Below, in pieces: positions 15,272-24,500 of a stretch of DNA of 44,604 bases (position 1 is the first letter of the stretch; every line of letters begins with the position of its first letter). Below the pieces are notes generated by a model, which worked only from the letters and a program-made list of their open reading frames with translations, ran no database searches and had not been told where the DNA came from. The position numbers and the translations under genes were made by a program. The stretch comes from Verrucomicrobiaceae bacterium (GTDB lineage Bacteria; Verrucomicrobiota; Verrucomicrobiia; Verrucomicrobiales; Akkermansiaceae): the NCBI GenBank assembly GCA_027487435.1, contig JAIYDP010000229.1, forward strand, positions 1 to 44,604, in the 5' to 3' direction.

Positions 15272-16390
15272 GTGAACTTCGATCCATCATTTTATATTTG
15301 GCCGCTTACCGCTTTCCTTCTCGGAGCTTGCGTCGGTTCTTTTCTCAACGTGGTGATTTACCGCACGCCTTTGGGGATGTCGGTCAATGACCCAGCGCGC
15401 TCCTTTTGTCCCTGCTGTCGAAAGCCCATACCAGCGCATCGGAACATCCCATTGTTTTCGTGGCTGTTCCTTCGCGGAACCTGTCCTGATTGCGGAGTTC
15501 GTATTCCCTTTCGGTATTTTTTTGTGGAGTTGCTCACCGCGCTGCTCTTTCTTGCTTGTTGGCTGCTGCATCCGCCTTCGACTGCGGGCATTCTGTTTGT
15601 CATGATGGCCATCATTGTCGCGGTGACATGGATCGATGCTGACCATTTCATCATTCCCCTAAGCCTCACCACTGGCGGCTCCGTTTTTGCGATACTCGCA
15701 TCACTGGTTCAGCCAAATTCGTTGAAACTCCAGGATCATGGGCACGAAAATGCGACCTGGTGGCAGGCCCCTTCCGAAGCGATCCTAGGCTGGGTGTTAG
15801 GGTTTTTTCTTTTGTGGAGTGTGGTTTTGTTTGGCAAAATGGTTTTTGGCAAAAAGCGTATAGACTTTGACGAGCCTACTGCGTGGCATCTGCAAGACAG
15901 CACAGAAACAGATCCAGTATCGTTTCACATCGATGGAGAAACCATGTCGTGGGATGATCTATTTTATCGAAAGAGCGATGAACTCGTCTTGGAGTGTTCC
16001 GAGATTCATTTGAATGGCGAAAAAATCGAAAGCGGATTGTTGAAGATTCGTGAGTCCGCGATCACCATTCCATCGGGAAAACACTATGAATTGGAGAGCG
16101 TTCATAGCCTTAGCGGTACAGCGCAGCGGGCCGTCATTCCACGCGAGGCGATGGGAATGGGTGACCCTCATCTTCTTGGTATGATCGGAGCTTTTTTAGG
16201 GGGGCAAGCGGCGATTTTTACCGTGGCAGCTTCTGCCATTTTTGCCCTGGCAGCAGCTTTGCTCGGTCGCGTTGGTTTTGGCAAACCATTACCATTCGGT
16301 CCGTTTCTCTCTCTAGGAGCAGTCGCATGGGCCATGGGCGGCTGGCGCTTGTGGCTTTGGTACTATGAATCGTATCTCTCTTTTGGATAG
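15272..16390 (+). CDS. pilD: Prepilin peptidase / N-methyltransferase with an insertion domain
   Basis: 372 residues, clearly longer than the usual 230-290. The N-terminal A24_N methyltransferase domain has the two zinc-binding pairs Cys46/Cys49 (FCPCC) and Cys71/Cys74 (CPDCG). The two aspartates of the A24 peptidase are Asp122 (TWIDADHF) and Asp298 (GMGDPH). Eight or so transmembrane helices are present. About 95 residues (196-290) of soluble, beta-rich sequence are inserted between the helix after the first Asp and the GMGD motif. The GTG at 15272 is the only reasonable start (MNFDPSFYIW). Role: cleavage and N-methylation of type IV pilin or type II secretion pseudopilin precursors at the inner membrane. 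No pilin gene is in the window. Confidence 0.92.
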   Translation: MNFDPSFYIWPLTAFLLGACVGSFLNVVIYRTPLGMSVNDPARSFCPCCRKPIPAHRNIPLFSWLFLRGTCPDCGVRIPFRYFFVELLTALLFLACWLLHPPSTAGILFVMMAIIVAVTWIDADHFIIPLSLTTGGSVFAILASLVQPNSLKLQDHGHENATWWQAPSEAILGWVLGFFLLWSVVLFGKMVFGKKRIDFDEPTAWHLQDSTETDPVSFHIDGETMSWDDLFYRKSDELVLECSEIHLNGEKIESGLLKIRESAITIPSGKHYELESVHSLSGTAQRAVIPREAMGMGDPHLLGMIGAFLGGQAAIFTVAASAIFALAAALLGRVGFGKPLPFGPFLSLGAVAWAMGGWRLWLWYYESYLSFG

Positions 16391-16461
16391 AAATAAGGAA
16401 ATTGTTCCGCGCAAGAAATTTGCTTCCCATACCGTAGAAATGCGCCTTAAAATACTCCCAC

Positions 16462-18858
16462 ATGCTATCTCAAGATGAAACTATCGCCTATTGTCACGCT
16501 TGCGGGACAGCGATGGATGTCACGCTCGTCGCTCCCTTCAGCAATGTCGAGTGTCCTTCTTGCGGCAAGCATACTCGCGTAAAGAGGGAGTTCGGCCCAT
16601 ACACATTGCTCAGGCGCCATGCAATCGGTGGCATGAGCATGGTTTTTGCAGGTCATGACAATACCTTAGATCGCGAAGTTGCCATTAAAATTCTGAGCGA
16701 AACGTACAGCTCAGATGAAAAAAGAATTGCAGCTTTCGAGGAAGAAGCACGCATTACGGCATCGATCTCCCATCCTCACGTTGTTCGAGTGATCAAGACA
16801 GGGAGAGCTTTCGGGCGATTCTATATCGCCATGGAAATGGTCACAGGCGGACACCTAGAACACCAGATCAAAGAGCGTGGAGCCGTGCCAGAAGTGGAGG
16901 CTCTGACTTGGGCGATTCAAGTCGCGGAAGGTCTCCGTGCCGCGCACTCCGTGGGGCTGATTCACAGGGACATCAAGCCCGGTAACATTTTGTTAGATTC
17001 TGCCGGAAGCGCAAAAATCGTCGATTTCGGTTTGGCTCTGATGACCAAAGGCGGTGTTGCGAAGCCGGATGAACTATGGGCGACACCTTTCTATGTCCCT
17101 CCCGAAACGGTTGATGGACTTGCTGAGGATTATCGGGCCGATGTTTATGCATTTGGCGCTACGTTTTATCACATCATCGCAGGAAAACCACCATGCACTG
17201 AGGAGAGCATGGTTACCACACAACTCCGCGAAGCGAAAAAGAAGGTCATACCCTTGAGTGTCGAATTCCCAGATTTGGCTCTCGAAACGGCTGATGTCAT
17301 TGATCGTGCTATGGCATACAATCCCGCAGCTCGTTTTACTTCCTATGATGAACTGATTGTCGCCCTCCAATCTGCGCTCCTCAGTGCTTCGGCTCGCGCG
17401 AAAGGGAGTCGCACCAAATCTCCAACTGCCGCATCTCGCAAACAAGATGCAGCGCAGCGCAGACGCCTAGAAAAGGTCAGAAATATCCAGCGATTCGCCA
17501 TCGTCGCAACGATCGCCATCGTCGCAACGGCTGCTACATGGGCGATCATTCATTATCTCAAACGCCCTGCCGATTCAGTCGCGCCAGTGATTCAGCCTGT
17601 AGTTGAAGACGTTTCCCCCTATGATGATGTGCAAGCACCGGGGATCGACACGGCTTCCGCTTATCAATCTGCGCGTTCACTCCTGCAACAATCCGATTTT
17701 GCCGGATCATCGATGTTTTTCCGCCGCTTGTTTGATAACGCATCCGTCCCTGAGCCGACGCGCACGCTCAGTGGGTTTGAGTCTCTCCTGAGCGATCAAC
17801 TCAACGGTAATAACAAATCGGCTCGCGAAACAGGAAATGCTTTGGTCGCCCACATGAGCAAAAATAACGTAGCTGACCTCCGTCCTGTGATCCACCCATG
17901 GCTCATGGAATTGCGTGAGCTTGCTGCCGCATCTCCTGAGACGAGCAACAGCAATGACCCCATTCGTTTGCTCGTTTCTATGAGTGCTGCGTTGAAAAAC
18001 TGGGAATCTGGCATGCTCGATCTAGCTCTCCCGCTCTTTCAAGTCGTCCGCGACGCGAAAATCAATGACCCGACTGGTCTCACAGATCCCTACAGAAAAA
18101 TTGCATCAGATTACTTTCATGATGCCGAAGTCATCAAACAAGCTCAGCCCGTAGAACTACCTGACACCGAAGATGCATGCAACGCATTAGCGAGCAAGCT
18201 CGATGAAACGGTCAGCAAGCTTAAAACACGCGGTCGTGCCAAATTCATGGTGCGCGAGTGGCAACTTCAACTAAAGCGCAAAGCCGCACGCCTTTCAGAC
18301 CGACAAAACGGCTCCGGTCCCGCCAAAAACAATACCCCTTACTCCTCCATTGCGGATAACGTCCGTCGTCTCGATCTCCAGTTCGAATTCATTGCCGCAC
18401 TAGAATCTCTCAAGCTATCCCAGCCTGCAAACGCTCAAGAACAAGCCGCTCGTGCCTCCCTCATTGCCATGCATGAAGCCGCAGCTTCCTTCCTCAATGA
18501 CCTCTCCAAGGACATCAACAAAACTCCTCTAAATCTTGCCATCACCACCAAAGACGGCCGCAATTACCAGCAAGCTGCTGGTGTCAGCGATGGCATGATC
18601 ACTCTGATGCAAGGCTCCACCGAAGCAAGCATTCCATGGTCGGATCTCAGCGCACCAAACATTATTGCGATTTATCGCGAGGCGATACGTAAGGCATCTT
18701 CTTCCACGAATCTCTCACCTCGTCACGAAGCCGCAATCTGCTTCCAGTGGCTCAGCGGTGAGACGGATGCCGCAACGACAGCCGCAGATAAACTTTCAAA
18801 AACCAACCCTTCTTTCCAAAATCGCTGGCAAGAATGGATGAAATCCATCAAAAAATAA
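16462..18858 (+). CDS. Membrane Ser/Thr protein kinase with N-terminal zinc ribbon
   Basis: 798 residues. A zinc ribbon (CHAC at 11-14, CPSC at 31-34) precedes a Hanks-type kinase domain, about 47-305. The G-loop is in AIGGMSMVFAG, catalytic Lys76 in VAIKIL, HRDIKPGN at 168-175, DFG at 188-190 and APE-like PPE at 213-215. A Lys/Arg/Ala linker leads to one transmembrane helix at about 345-364. The remaining roughly 430 residues are helical and presumably periplasmic, with TPR-like character in ALNNW-type helices. Active-site residues are complete, so an active kinase sensing an envelope signal is likely. An ECF sigma factor gene is convergent, 22 bases away. Confidence 0.9.
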   Translation: MLSQDETIAYCHACGTAMDVTLVAPFSNVECPSCGKHTRVKREFGPYTLLRRHAIGGMSMVFAGHDNTLDREVAIKILSETYSSDEKRIAAFEEEARITASISHPHVVRVIKTGRAFGRFYIAMEMVTGGHLEHQIKERGAVPEVEALTWAIQVAEGLRAAHSVGLIHRDIKPGNILLDSAGSAKIVDFGLALMTKGGVAKPDELWATPFYVPPETVDGLAEDYRADVYAFGATFYHIIAGKPPCTEESMVTTQLREAKKKVIPLSVEFPDLALETADVIDRAMAYNPAARFTSYDELIVALQSALLSASARAKGSRTKSPTAASRKQDAAQRRRLEKVRNIQRFAIVATIAIVATAATWAIIHYLKRPADSVAPVIQPVVEDVSPYDDVQAPGIDTASAYQSARSLLQQSDFAGSSMFFRRLFDNASVPEPTRTLSGFESLLSDQLNGNNKSARETGNALVAHMSKNNVADLRPVIHPWLMELRELAAASPETSNSNDPIRLLVSMSAALKNWESGMLDLALPLFQVVRDAKINDPTGLTDPYRKIASDYFHDAEVIKQAQPVELPDTEDACNALASKLDETVSKLKTRGRAKFMVREWQLQLKRKAARLSDRQNGSGPAKNNTPYSSIADNVRRLDLQFEFIAALESLKLSQPANAQEQAARASLIAMHEAAASFLNDLSKDINKTPLNLAITTKDGRNYQQAAGVSDGMITLMQGSTEASIPWSDLSAPNIIAIYREAIRKASSSTNLSPRHEAAICFQWLSGETDAATTAADKLSKTNPSFQNRWQEWMKSIKK

Positions 18859-18880
18859 CAGGTCACCCAGAGCGGCAAAC

Positions 18881-19549
18881 TCACTGCTCCTCACCGAGCA
18901 TCTTGCGCAAAGTCCCGCGTGCACGAAACAATAAGCTCTTCAGTGAAGACACTGAGGTGCCCATAATCTGAGCAATTTCCTCATAATCTTTCCCCTCAAA
19001 TGTCCGCAATAGAACCGCCATCCGTTGCTGCTCGGGCAATGATGCGATCGCTGCATCGATCTTCCTATGCCACTCGCCCTTCTCCATCACCTCGTCGGGA
19101 GCTAAGCTCTCATCCGATTGCATCATCTCTGGATGATTCTCCATCCGCTCCTCCAATGACGTTTCCCTTTTCCGCGAGCGCCTCCGACTCTCGTTGAAGA
19201 CCTGATTTCGCACGATCGTAAATAACCACGTCGTAAACTTCGCTTCCGGACGCCATTTCGCCGCAGCTTGCCATACACGCACAAACACCTGCTGCGCGAT
19301 GTCCTCTGCCTCATGCACATCCCCCAACATCCGCGCCACTATCCCCACGACGGCGTGTTGATGCCTCTCCACCAGCAAACGAAACGCTTTCTCATCTCCG
19401 CTCGCTACCCGCTCCATCCACGCCACATCTTGCGAATCGAGCAAATCAAAGTCATCGGCCACAGATCTGCCCTTCGTCACATCCTCCGGATGCGATTCCA
19501 TGTCGCCGATCTGATTTTCCCTTCCAGCCATCCCGCTCACCCACGTCAT
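18881..19549 (-). CDS. RpoE-like ECF RNA polymerase sigma factor
   Basis: 222 residues from the ATG at 19549; ATGs at 19531 and 19501 are also possible and would give 216 or 206. Longer starts would overlap the divergent oxidoreductase. Region 2 has HEAEDIAQQVFVRVWQ (core-binding and -10 recognition) and FTTWLFTIVRNQVFNESRRR. Region 4 has LPEQQRMAVLLRTFEGKDYE-EIAQIMGTSVSSLKSLLFRA with its helix-turn-helix. The linker has the DES(L)APDE-type segment. No anti-sigma factor gene is adjacent. Its nearest regulators are the kinase convergent with it and an unknown partner elsewhere. Confidence 0.9.
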   Translation of the reverse strand: MTWVSGMAGRENQIGDMESHPEDVTKGRSVADDFDLLDSQDVAWMERVASGDEKAFRLLVERHQHAVVGIVARMLGDVHEAEDIAQQVFVRVWQAAAKWRPEAKFTTWLFTIVRNQVFNESRRRSRKRETSLEERMENHPEMMQSDESLAPDEVMEKGEWHRKIDAAIASLPEQQRMAVLLRTFEGKDYEEIAQIMGTSVSSLKSLLFRARGTLRKMLGEEQ

Positions 19550-19600
19550 CTCAGGAATCAAACACACTGCAAAGCCGGAAGTTGCGCATCTACGAAAATC

Positions 19601-21223
19601 ATGATTCACTCCGCCGTGCCTCTCACCATCGAAACCGTCGATATCATTCTTCCCCTTGCTCAATCCGAGGACTCCCTCGCTTGGCGTGATGCTATCGCGA
19701 AAAAACTTCACATCCCCCTAGCTCGCATCGTCGATATGCGCATGCGCAAGCACAGCATCGATGCACGACAGCGCAATATCAAAGTGCAACTCCGCATCGA
19801 AGCTGGCCTCGGTGCCTCACTCCCTCCCGAGCCTACTCCCACCTGGGACTGTCCATCCCTCCCAGCAAACCCGCGTCGCGCCATCATCATCGGCTGCGGT
19901 CCCGCCGGCATCTTCGCCGCTCTCCGCTGCCTCGAACACGGTGTCAAACCCATCATCCTCGAACGCGGAAAAGATGCTAGCGCTCGCCGCTTCGATCTCG
20001 CGCCCCTCCTTCGTGAAGGCCGCGTCATCGAGGAAAGCAACTACTGCTTCGGCGAAGGCGGCGCTGGCACCTTCTCCGATGGCAAACTCTACACCCGCGC
20101 TACCAAACGCGGTCCTGTCCATTCCATCTACCAAATTCTCGTCGCCCACGGCGCACCAGAAAAAATCCTCACCGATGCCCACCCCCACATCGGATCGAAT
20201 CTCCTCCCCAACGTCGTCAAGGCCCTGCGCCACTCCATCATTCACCACGGCGGCGAAGTCCATTTCCTCGCCAAAGTTACGGACATTCATATCGATCAAC
20301 ACCACGCCCGCGCTGTCTCCTGTGCCGATGGCAGATCCTTCGAAGCCGATGCCATCATTCTTGCCACTGGCCACAGCGCGCGCGACATCTACGCCCTCCT
20401 TCACGCTCGCCACATTCTTCTCGAACAAAAACCCTTCGCCGTCGGCGTCCGCATCGAGCATCCCCAAGCGATGATCGACCAAGTTCAGTACCACATCCCT
20501 CGTGGCGAGCAGCGCCCGCGTCTCCTACCCGCCGCACGCTACCGCCTCGCCACCAAGATCGCTGACCGCGGCGTTCACTCCTTTTGTATGTGCCCCGGCG
20601 GTTGGATCGTCCCCGCCGCCACCATGAACGATGAAGTGGTCGTCAATGGTATGAGCCTCGCTCGCCGCGATAGCCCTTTCGCCAACAGCGGTATGATCGT
20701 CACCGTCGAGCCAGAAGACACCCAAGCCTTCGAAAAAGAGCACGGCATCCTTTCCGGCATCGCCTACCAGAAATCCCTAGAAATTGCCGCCAAACAGGCC
20801 GGTGGAGGCGGCCAAAAAGCCCCAGGGCAGCGAGTCAAAGACTTTCTTAGCGGAAAAATTTCCGCCGATCTCCCGCCCATGAGCTATTTCCCCGGAGCCA
20901 CCTCCACGCCGCTTCATGAAATCCTCCCGCCGGGTATCGCGAAACGCATGAAAACCGGCCTGCAACTCTTCGGTCGCCAAATCCGCGGCTATACCAGCGA
21001 AGAGGGGCTTCTCCTTGGCTTCGAAACCCGCACCAGCTCTCCCGTCCGCATTCCTCGTGATCCTCACACCCTGCAACACCCCCACGTCAACGCCCTCTAC
21101 CCCTGCGGCGAGGGTGCAGGCTACGCCGGGGGTATCGTCAGCGCCGCCCTAGACGGCTGGAACGTCGCCGATGCCCTCGCAGCCCACACTCCGGTAGAGG
21201 TTAAAACCCGAGCTCCGAAGTAG
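19601..21223 (+). CDS. FAD-dependent oxidoreductase (COG2509-type)
   Basis: 540 residues from the ATG at 19601. An N-terminal domain of about 90 residues, specific to this family, precedes the FAD-binding motif IIIGCGPAGIFAALRCLE (about 96-113). Further family signatures are FGEGGAGTFSDGKLYTR, DAIILATGHSARDIYALL, the Cys-bearing HSFCMCPGGWIVPAATMNDE and the C-terminal YPCGEGAGYAGGIVSAALDG. The biochemical reaction of this widespread family is not established. It is divergent from the ECF sigma factor (51 bases apart for the chosen starts). The last residues RAPK and the TAG stop lie within the end of a palindromic element, as in gluconokinase. Confidence 0.88.
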   Translation: MIHSAVPLTIETVDIILPLAQSEDSLAWRDAIAKKLHIPLARIVDMRMRKHSIDARQRNIKVQLRIEAGLGASLPPEPTPTWDCPSLPANPRRAIIIGCGPAGIFAALRCLEHGVKPIILERGKDASARRFDLAPLLREGRVIEESNYCFGEGGAGTFSDGKLYTRATKRGPVHSIYQILVAHGAPEKILTDAHPHIGSNLLPNVVKALRHSIIHHGGEVHFLAKVTDIHIDQHHARAVSCADGRSFEADAIILATGHSARDIYALLHARHILLEQKPFAVGVRIEHPQAMIDQVQYHIPRGEQRPRLLPAARYRLATKIADRGVHSFCMCPGGWIVPAATMNDEVVVNGMSLARRDSPFANSGMIVTVEPEDTQAFEKEHGILSGIAYQKSLEIAAKQAGGGGQKAPGQRVKDFLSGKISADLPPMSYFPGATSTPLHEILPPGIAKRMKTGLQLFGRQIRGYTSEEGLLLGFETRTSSPVRIPRDPHTLQHPHVNALYPCGEGAGYAGGIVSAALDGWNVADALAAHTPVEVKTRAPK

Positions 21224-21286
21224 AGCGCCATACAGTCGCAGCAAATGATGGCGGCGAATGGCGACGTTATGCTTCGGATTTCGGGG
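21207..21286. repeat. Short, internally deleted palindromic element (both ends only)
   Basis: About 80 bp. It begins CCCGAGCTCCGAAGTAGAGC, the reverse complement of a right end. It then joins directly to the reverse complement of a left arm (aaatgatggcggcgaatggc) ending GCTTCGGATTTCGGGG. The inner arms and loop of the full element are missing, leaving a REPIN-like doublet. The first bases encode the C-terminus and stop of the FAD oxidoreductase. Confidence 0.8.
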
Positions 21287-21598
21287 TGAATCGCCAACAT
21301 TTCGATGTTTCTTCCTTTTCCGCTTTTTTCTTTGTCAGCCCACAAAATGGCTCTTGACCCAGCATCGATGAAAAAGTAGAGAAAGTACGTCGTCAACATT
21401 CAGATAACTTATACTGCTTAGGTTACCTCAATGTTGATGCTCGACATCACACTTGTTCACTTCTGCTGAAAACCTACTAAACCCAGAGATTCAGCGGAAT
21501 AAGCAAGGAAACCCAAAGTATCTTCAGTCTTTTGCCATTGTTTCATACAGTGACAGTACGAAGATTATATGAACTACCCAACCGCATAACCCGATATC
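21287..21598. other. Intergenic region upstream of the autotransporter-repeat gene
   Basis: 312 bases without a credible gene on either strand. It is AT-richer than its flanks and presumably contains the promoter of the adhesin-like gene. I do not see the CGCCAC-N15-CCTTA motif found further right, nor a strong sigma-70 pair that I would call. Confidence 0.5.
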
Positions 21599-24500
21599 AT
21601 GAAATCAAGACTACAATCTACCTACCGACTTTCTATCCCACTCGCCACCGCCCTTGCTGCTCTGATTTATGCGCAGCCTGGAAGCGCCCAGAACGGCACC
21701 TGGCTCGGTGTTTCTGGCAACTGGAGCACCGCCAGCACTTGGTCTGGCGGCACCATCGCAAACGGAGCTGACTTCACCGCCAACTTCACCGGTGTGAACA
21801 TCGGTGCTGCTCAGACGATCACTCTGACGGCACCCCAGTCCATCGGCAACATTGTCTTCACCGACGACACCACCTCGTCTCATGATCTGACCATCACCGG
21901 TGCCAACATCCTGACCTTGGATGTCGCATCGGGAATCCCGGCGATCAATGTCACCCAGGCTGGCCGGATTCTCTTCATCTCGAGTGTAATCTCTGGTGAT
22001 GACGGTCTGGCCATTACCGGGCCTGGGGTGGTTTCGCTCTCTGGCACCAACACCTACAGCGGTGTCACCAACATCTCCGCTGGTAGATTGGCGGTAAGTA
22101 GCCTCGGCGCTCTGGGTAGCACCTCAGGCATCACCATCGGCGGAGCCTCTGCGGCGAGCCTCTCCTCAGGGATTACAGCTCTCACCATCACAGCACCAAT
22201 CACCACAGCCAATTCGGGAGTAAGTTCCACCCTCGCGTTTGGCCGAGACGCCAGCTCGACAGGGAGTTTCACCCTCAACGGTGCGATTGGCGGCAGCGGC
22301 AACGTCATCTTTACAACCGTTGGAACCAGCAATAACTCTCTCCAAACTATCAATTTGGGAGTGGCAGGCACCTACACTGGCGCGACAACCATCACCAGCG
22401 GAACCACTGCCAACTCCATGTTTGTCAGAGCCGGAGTTGATAACGCCCTGCCGACTACTACGGTGTTGACCATCAACGGCGGAAATGGTTCTGGCAGCGG
22501 AAGAGCCTCGGCCTATGATCTCAATGGATTTAGCCAGACCCTCGCCGGTTTGACTAACACCACAGGGCTGTCCTTGAGGGCCCAGCGGGTGTTCAATACC
22601 AACTCGACCACCCCATCCACGCTTACGGTGAACAATGCCACGGGCTACTCCTACTCCGGAACCATCGGAGGTGCCACCAATATCGGTGTCGCTGCAAACA
22701 ACTTGGCATTCACTAAGGACGGCGCGGGCACACTCACCTTGGGCGTGATTGGTGGCACCGCTCTCAACAACCACGACTACACCGGTGCCACGAACATCCT
22801 CGGCGGCACGCTCCGCCTCGCCACCACTGCTGCGATCACCGCCAGCAGCGGCATCACCATCAATGGCAGCACCGCGAAACTTCTTCAAACCAGTAACAGG
22901 GCGATCACTCCCACCGTCACTTTGACCCAAGGCACGCTTACTGGCAGTGGCACGGTCAATACCGTCAACGTCGGCAACGCCACTGGCGGTATCGTCTCGA
23001 ACAACGATGGTGTCCCAGGGGGATCTCTCACCATCGACGCGCTCACCTTCGAAGGAGCTGCTACGGTCAATACCTTCAGTGCCAGCACAGCGGCACCCAT
23101 CGTGACCAACAGCCTCGCCACCAATGTCGCTGGCACGGTGACCATCAACCCTTCGGCGGCATCATGGGCGGCGGGAACCTATGATTTGATCAGCTATAGT
23201 GGCGGCAGTATCTCCGGTGCTGGCGTTGCCCAGTTCGTCCTCGGTAGCGTGTCCGGTACTACTGTCCGTCAAACCACAGCGTTCGGAAATTCTGGTACCG
23301 CTATCACACTTACCGTCGGTCCAGACGATCTCCCTTACTGGGGTGGTGACGGCGATGGGAAATGGAATCTTTCCAACTCCGACAACTGGAAACTCTCCTC
23401 CAACAGTGGTCCAACCTCATTCCTTGCCATGGACAACGTCCTTTTCAACGATAGCGCGAGCGGTGCAGGTCCGATTCTAGTGGACATCGATCTGGCCAAC
23501 GTCTCGCCGAGCACCACCACCTTCGACAACAGCACGAAAGACTATGTGCTGAACAGTTCTGGCAACTTCGGCATTGCAGGCGGTACCCTCACCAAGAACG
23601 GCACTGGCATCCTGACTCTGAACAACGCCAATACCTACACCGGTAGCACCACCATCAATGGCGGAACTCTCAGCCTTGGAGGCGGCGGCACGAGCGGATC
23701 GCTTTCGCTAGCCAGCGCCATTACCGTGGCCAGCGGCGCGACCTTTGCGGTGAACCAAAGTGATACCGTCATCCAAGGCACCGACTTCGGAGCCATCGGG
23801 GGCGCTGGTGGCTTCGCCCAGAACGGCGCGGGCACCACAGTGCTCAATTTGTTGAATACCTTCACCGGACTCGTTTCCATCACCAACGGCAACCTGGCAA
23901 TCGGTGCTGACGGTCGATTGGGCACTGGCACTTACGCCGGAAACATCGACATCGCACTTGGCACTTCGATTTTCGAACACGGCGGTAGCTTGAATCAAAC
24001 GCTCTCCGGCATCATTAGCGGCAGTGGTTCCCTCGTCAAATCCGGCACCAACACCCTGACCCTTTCGGGCGCGAATACCTACACGGGTGCCACCACCGTG
24101 AACCAGGGCATTCTTTCCATTTCCAACGTGAATGCCCTGCAGAGCACCAGCGGCATCACCCTAGGTGGTGCCTCGCCTGCGACACTCTCCACCGCCACAG
24201 CCGGCATCACCCTCACTGCACCGATCACCACGGCGAACACCGGAGTCAACTCCACCATCGCCTTCGCCATCGGCGCAGCTGCTCAAGGGACGTTGATCTT
24301 GAATGGCGCCATCGGAGGAAATGGCAATGTGACCTTCACCACACCCAACGTTGGTGCCAGCGTCGGCAATGTGCAGGCCATCCATCTGGGCGCGACAGGA
24401 ACGTGGGCCGGCAACACCACGATGACCACTGCAAACCAAAACGTCGCGACAAGAGTCGTCAATACCAGCGGACAAGCAAACGTCTTGCCGGTGGCCACCG

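Noticed and set aside
17503..17530. Short direct repeat gccatcgtcgcaac in the kinase TM-coding region
   Set aside because: It simply encodes the repeated AIVAT of the transmembrane helix; too short to be a separate element.
21310..21340. CGCCAA-N15-TCCTT sequence upstream of the autotransporter-repeat gene (near 21292)
   Set aside because: It differs from the CGCCAC-N15-CCTTA motif in both boxes, lacks the GGAAAAT spacer and is about 280 bases from the start codon.
22166..22930. 254-residue minus-strand ORF in the autotransporter-repeat gene
   Set aside because: Long antisense frames are expected in GC-rich repetitive genes; no start site or motif supports it.
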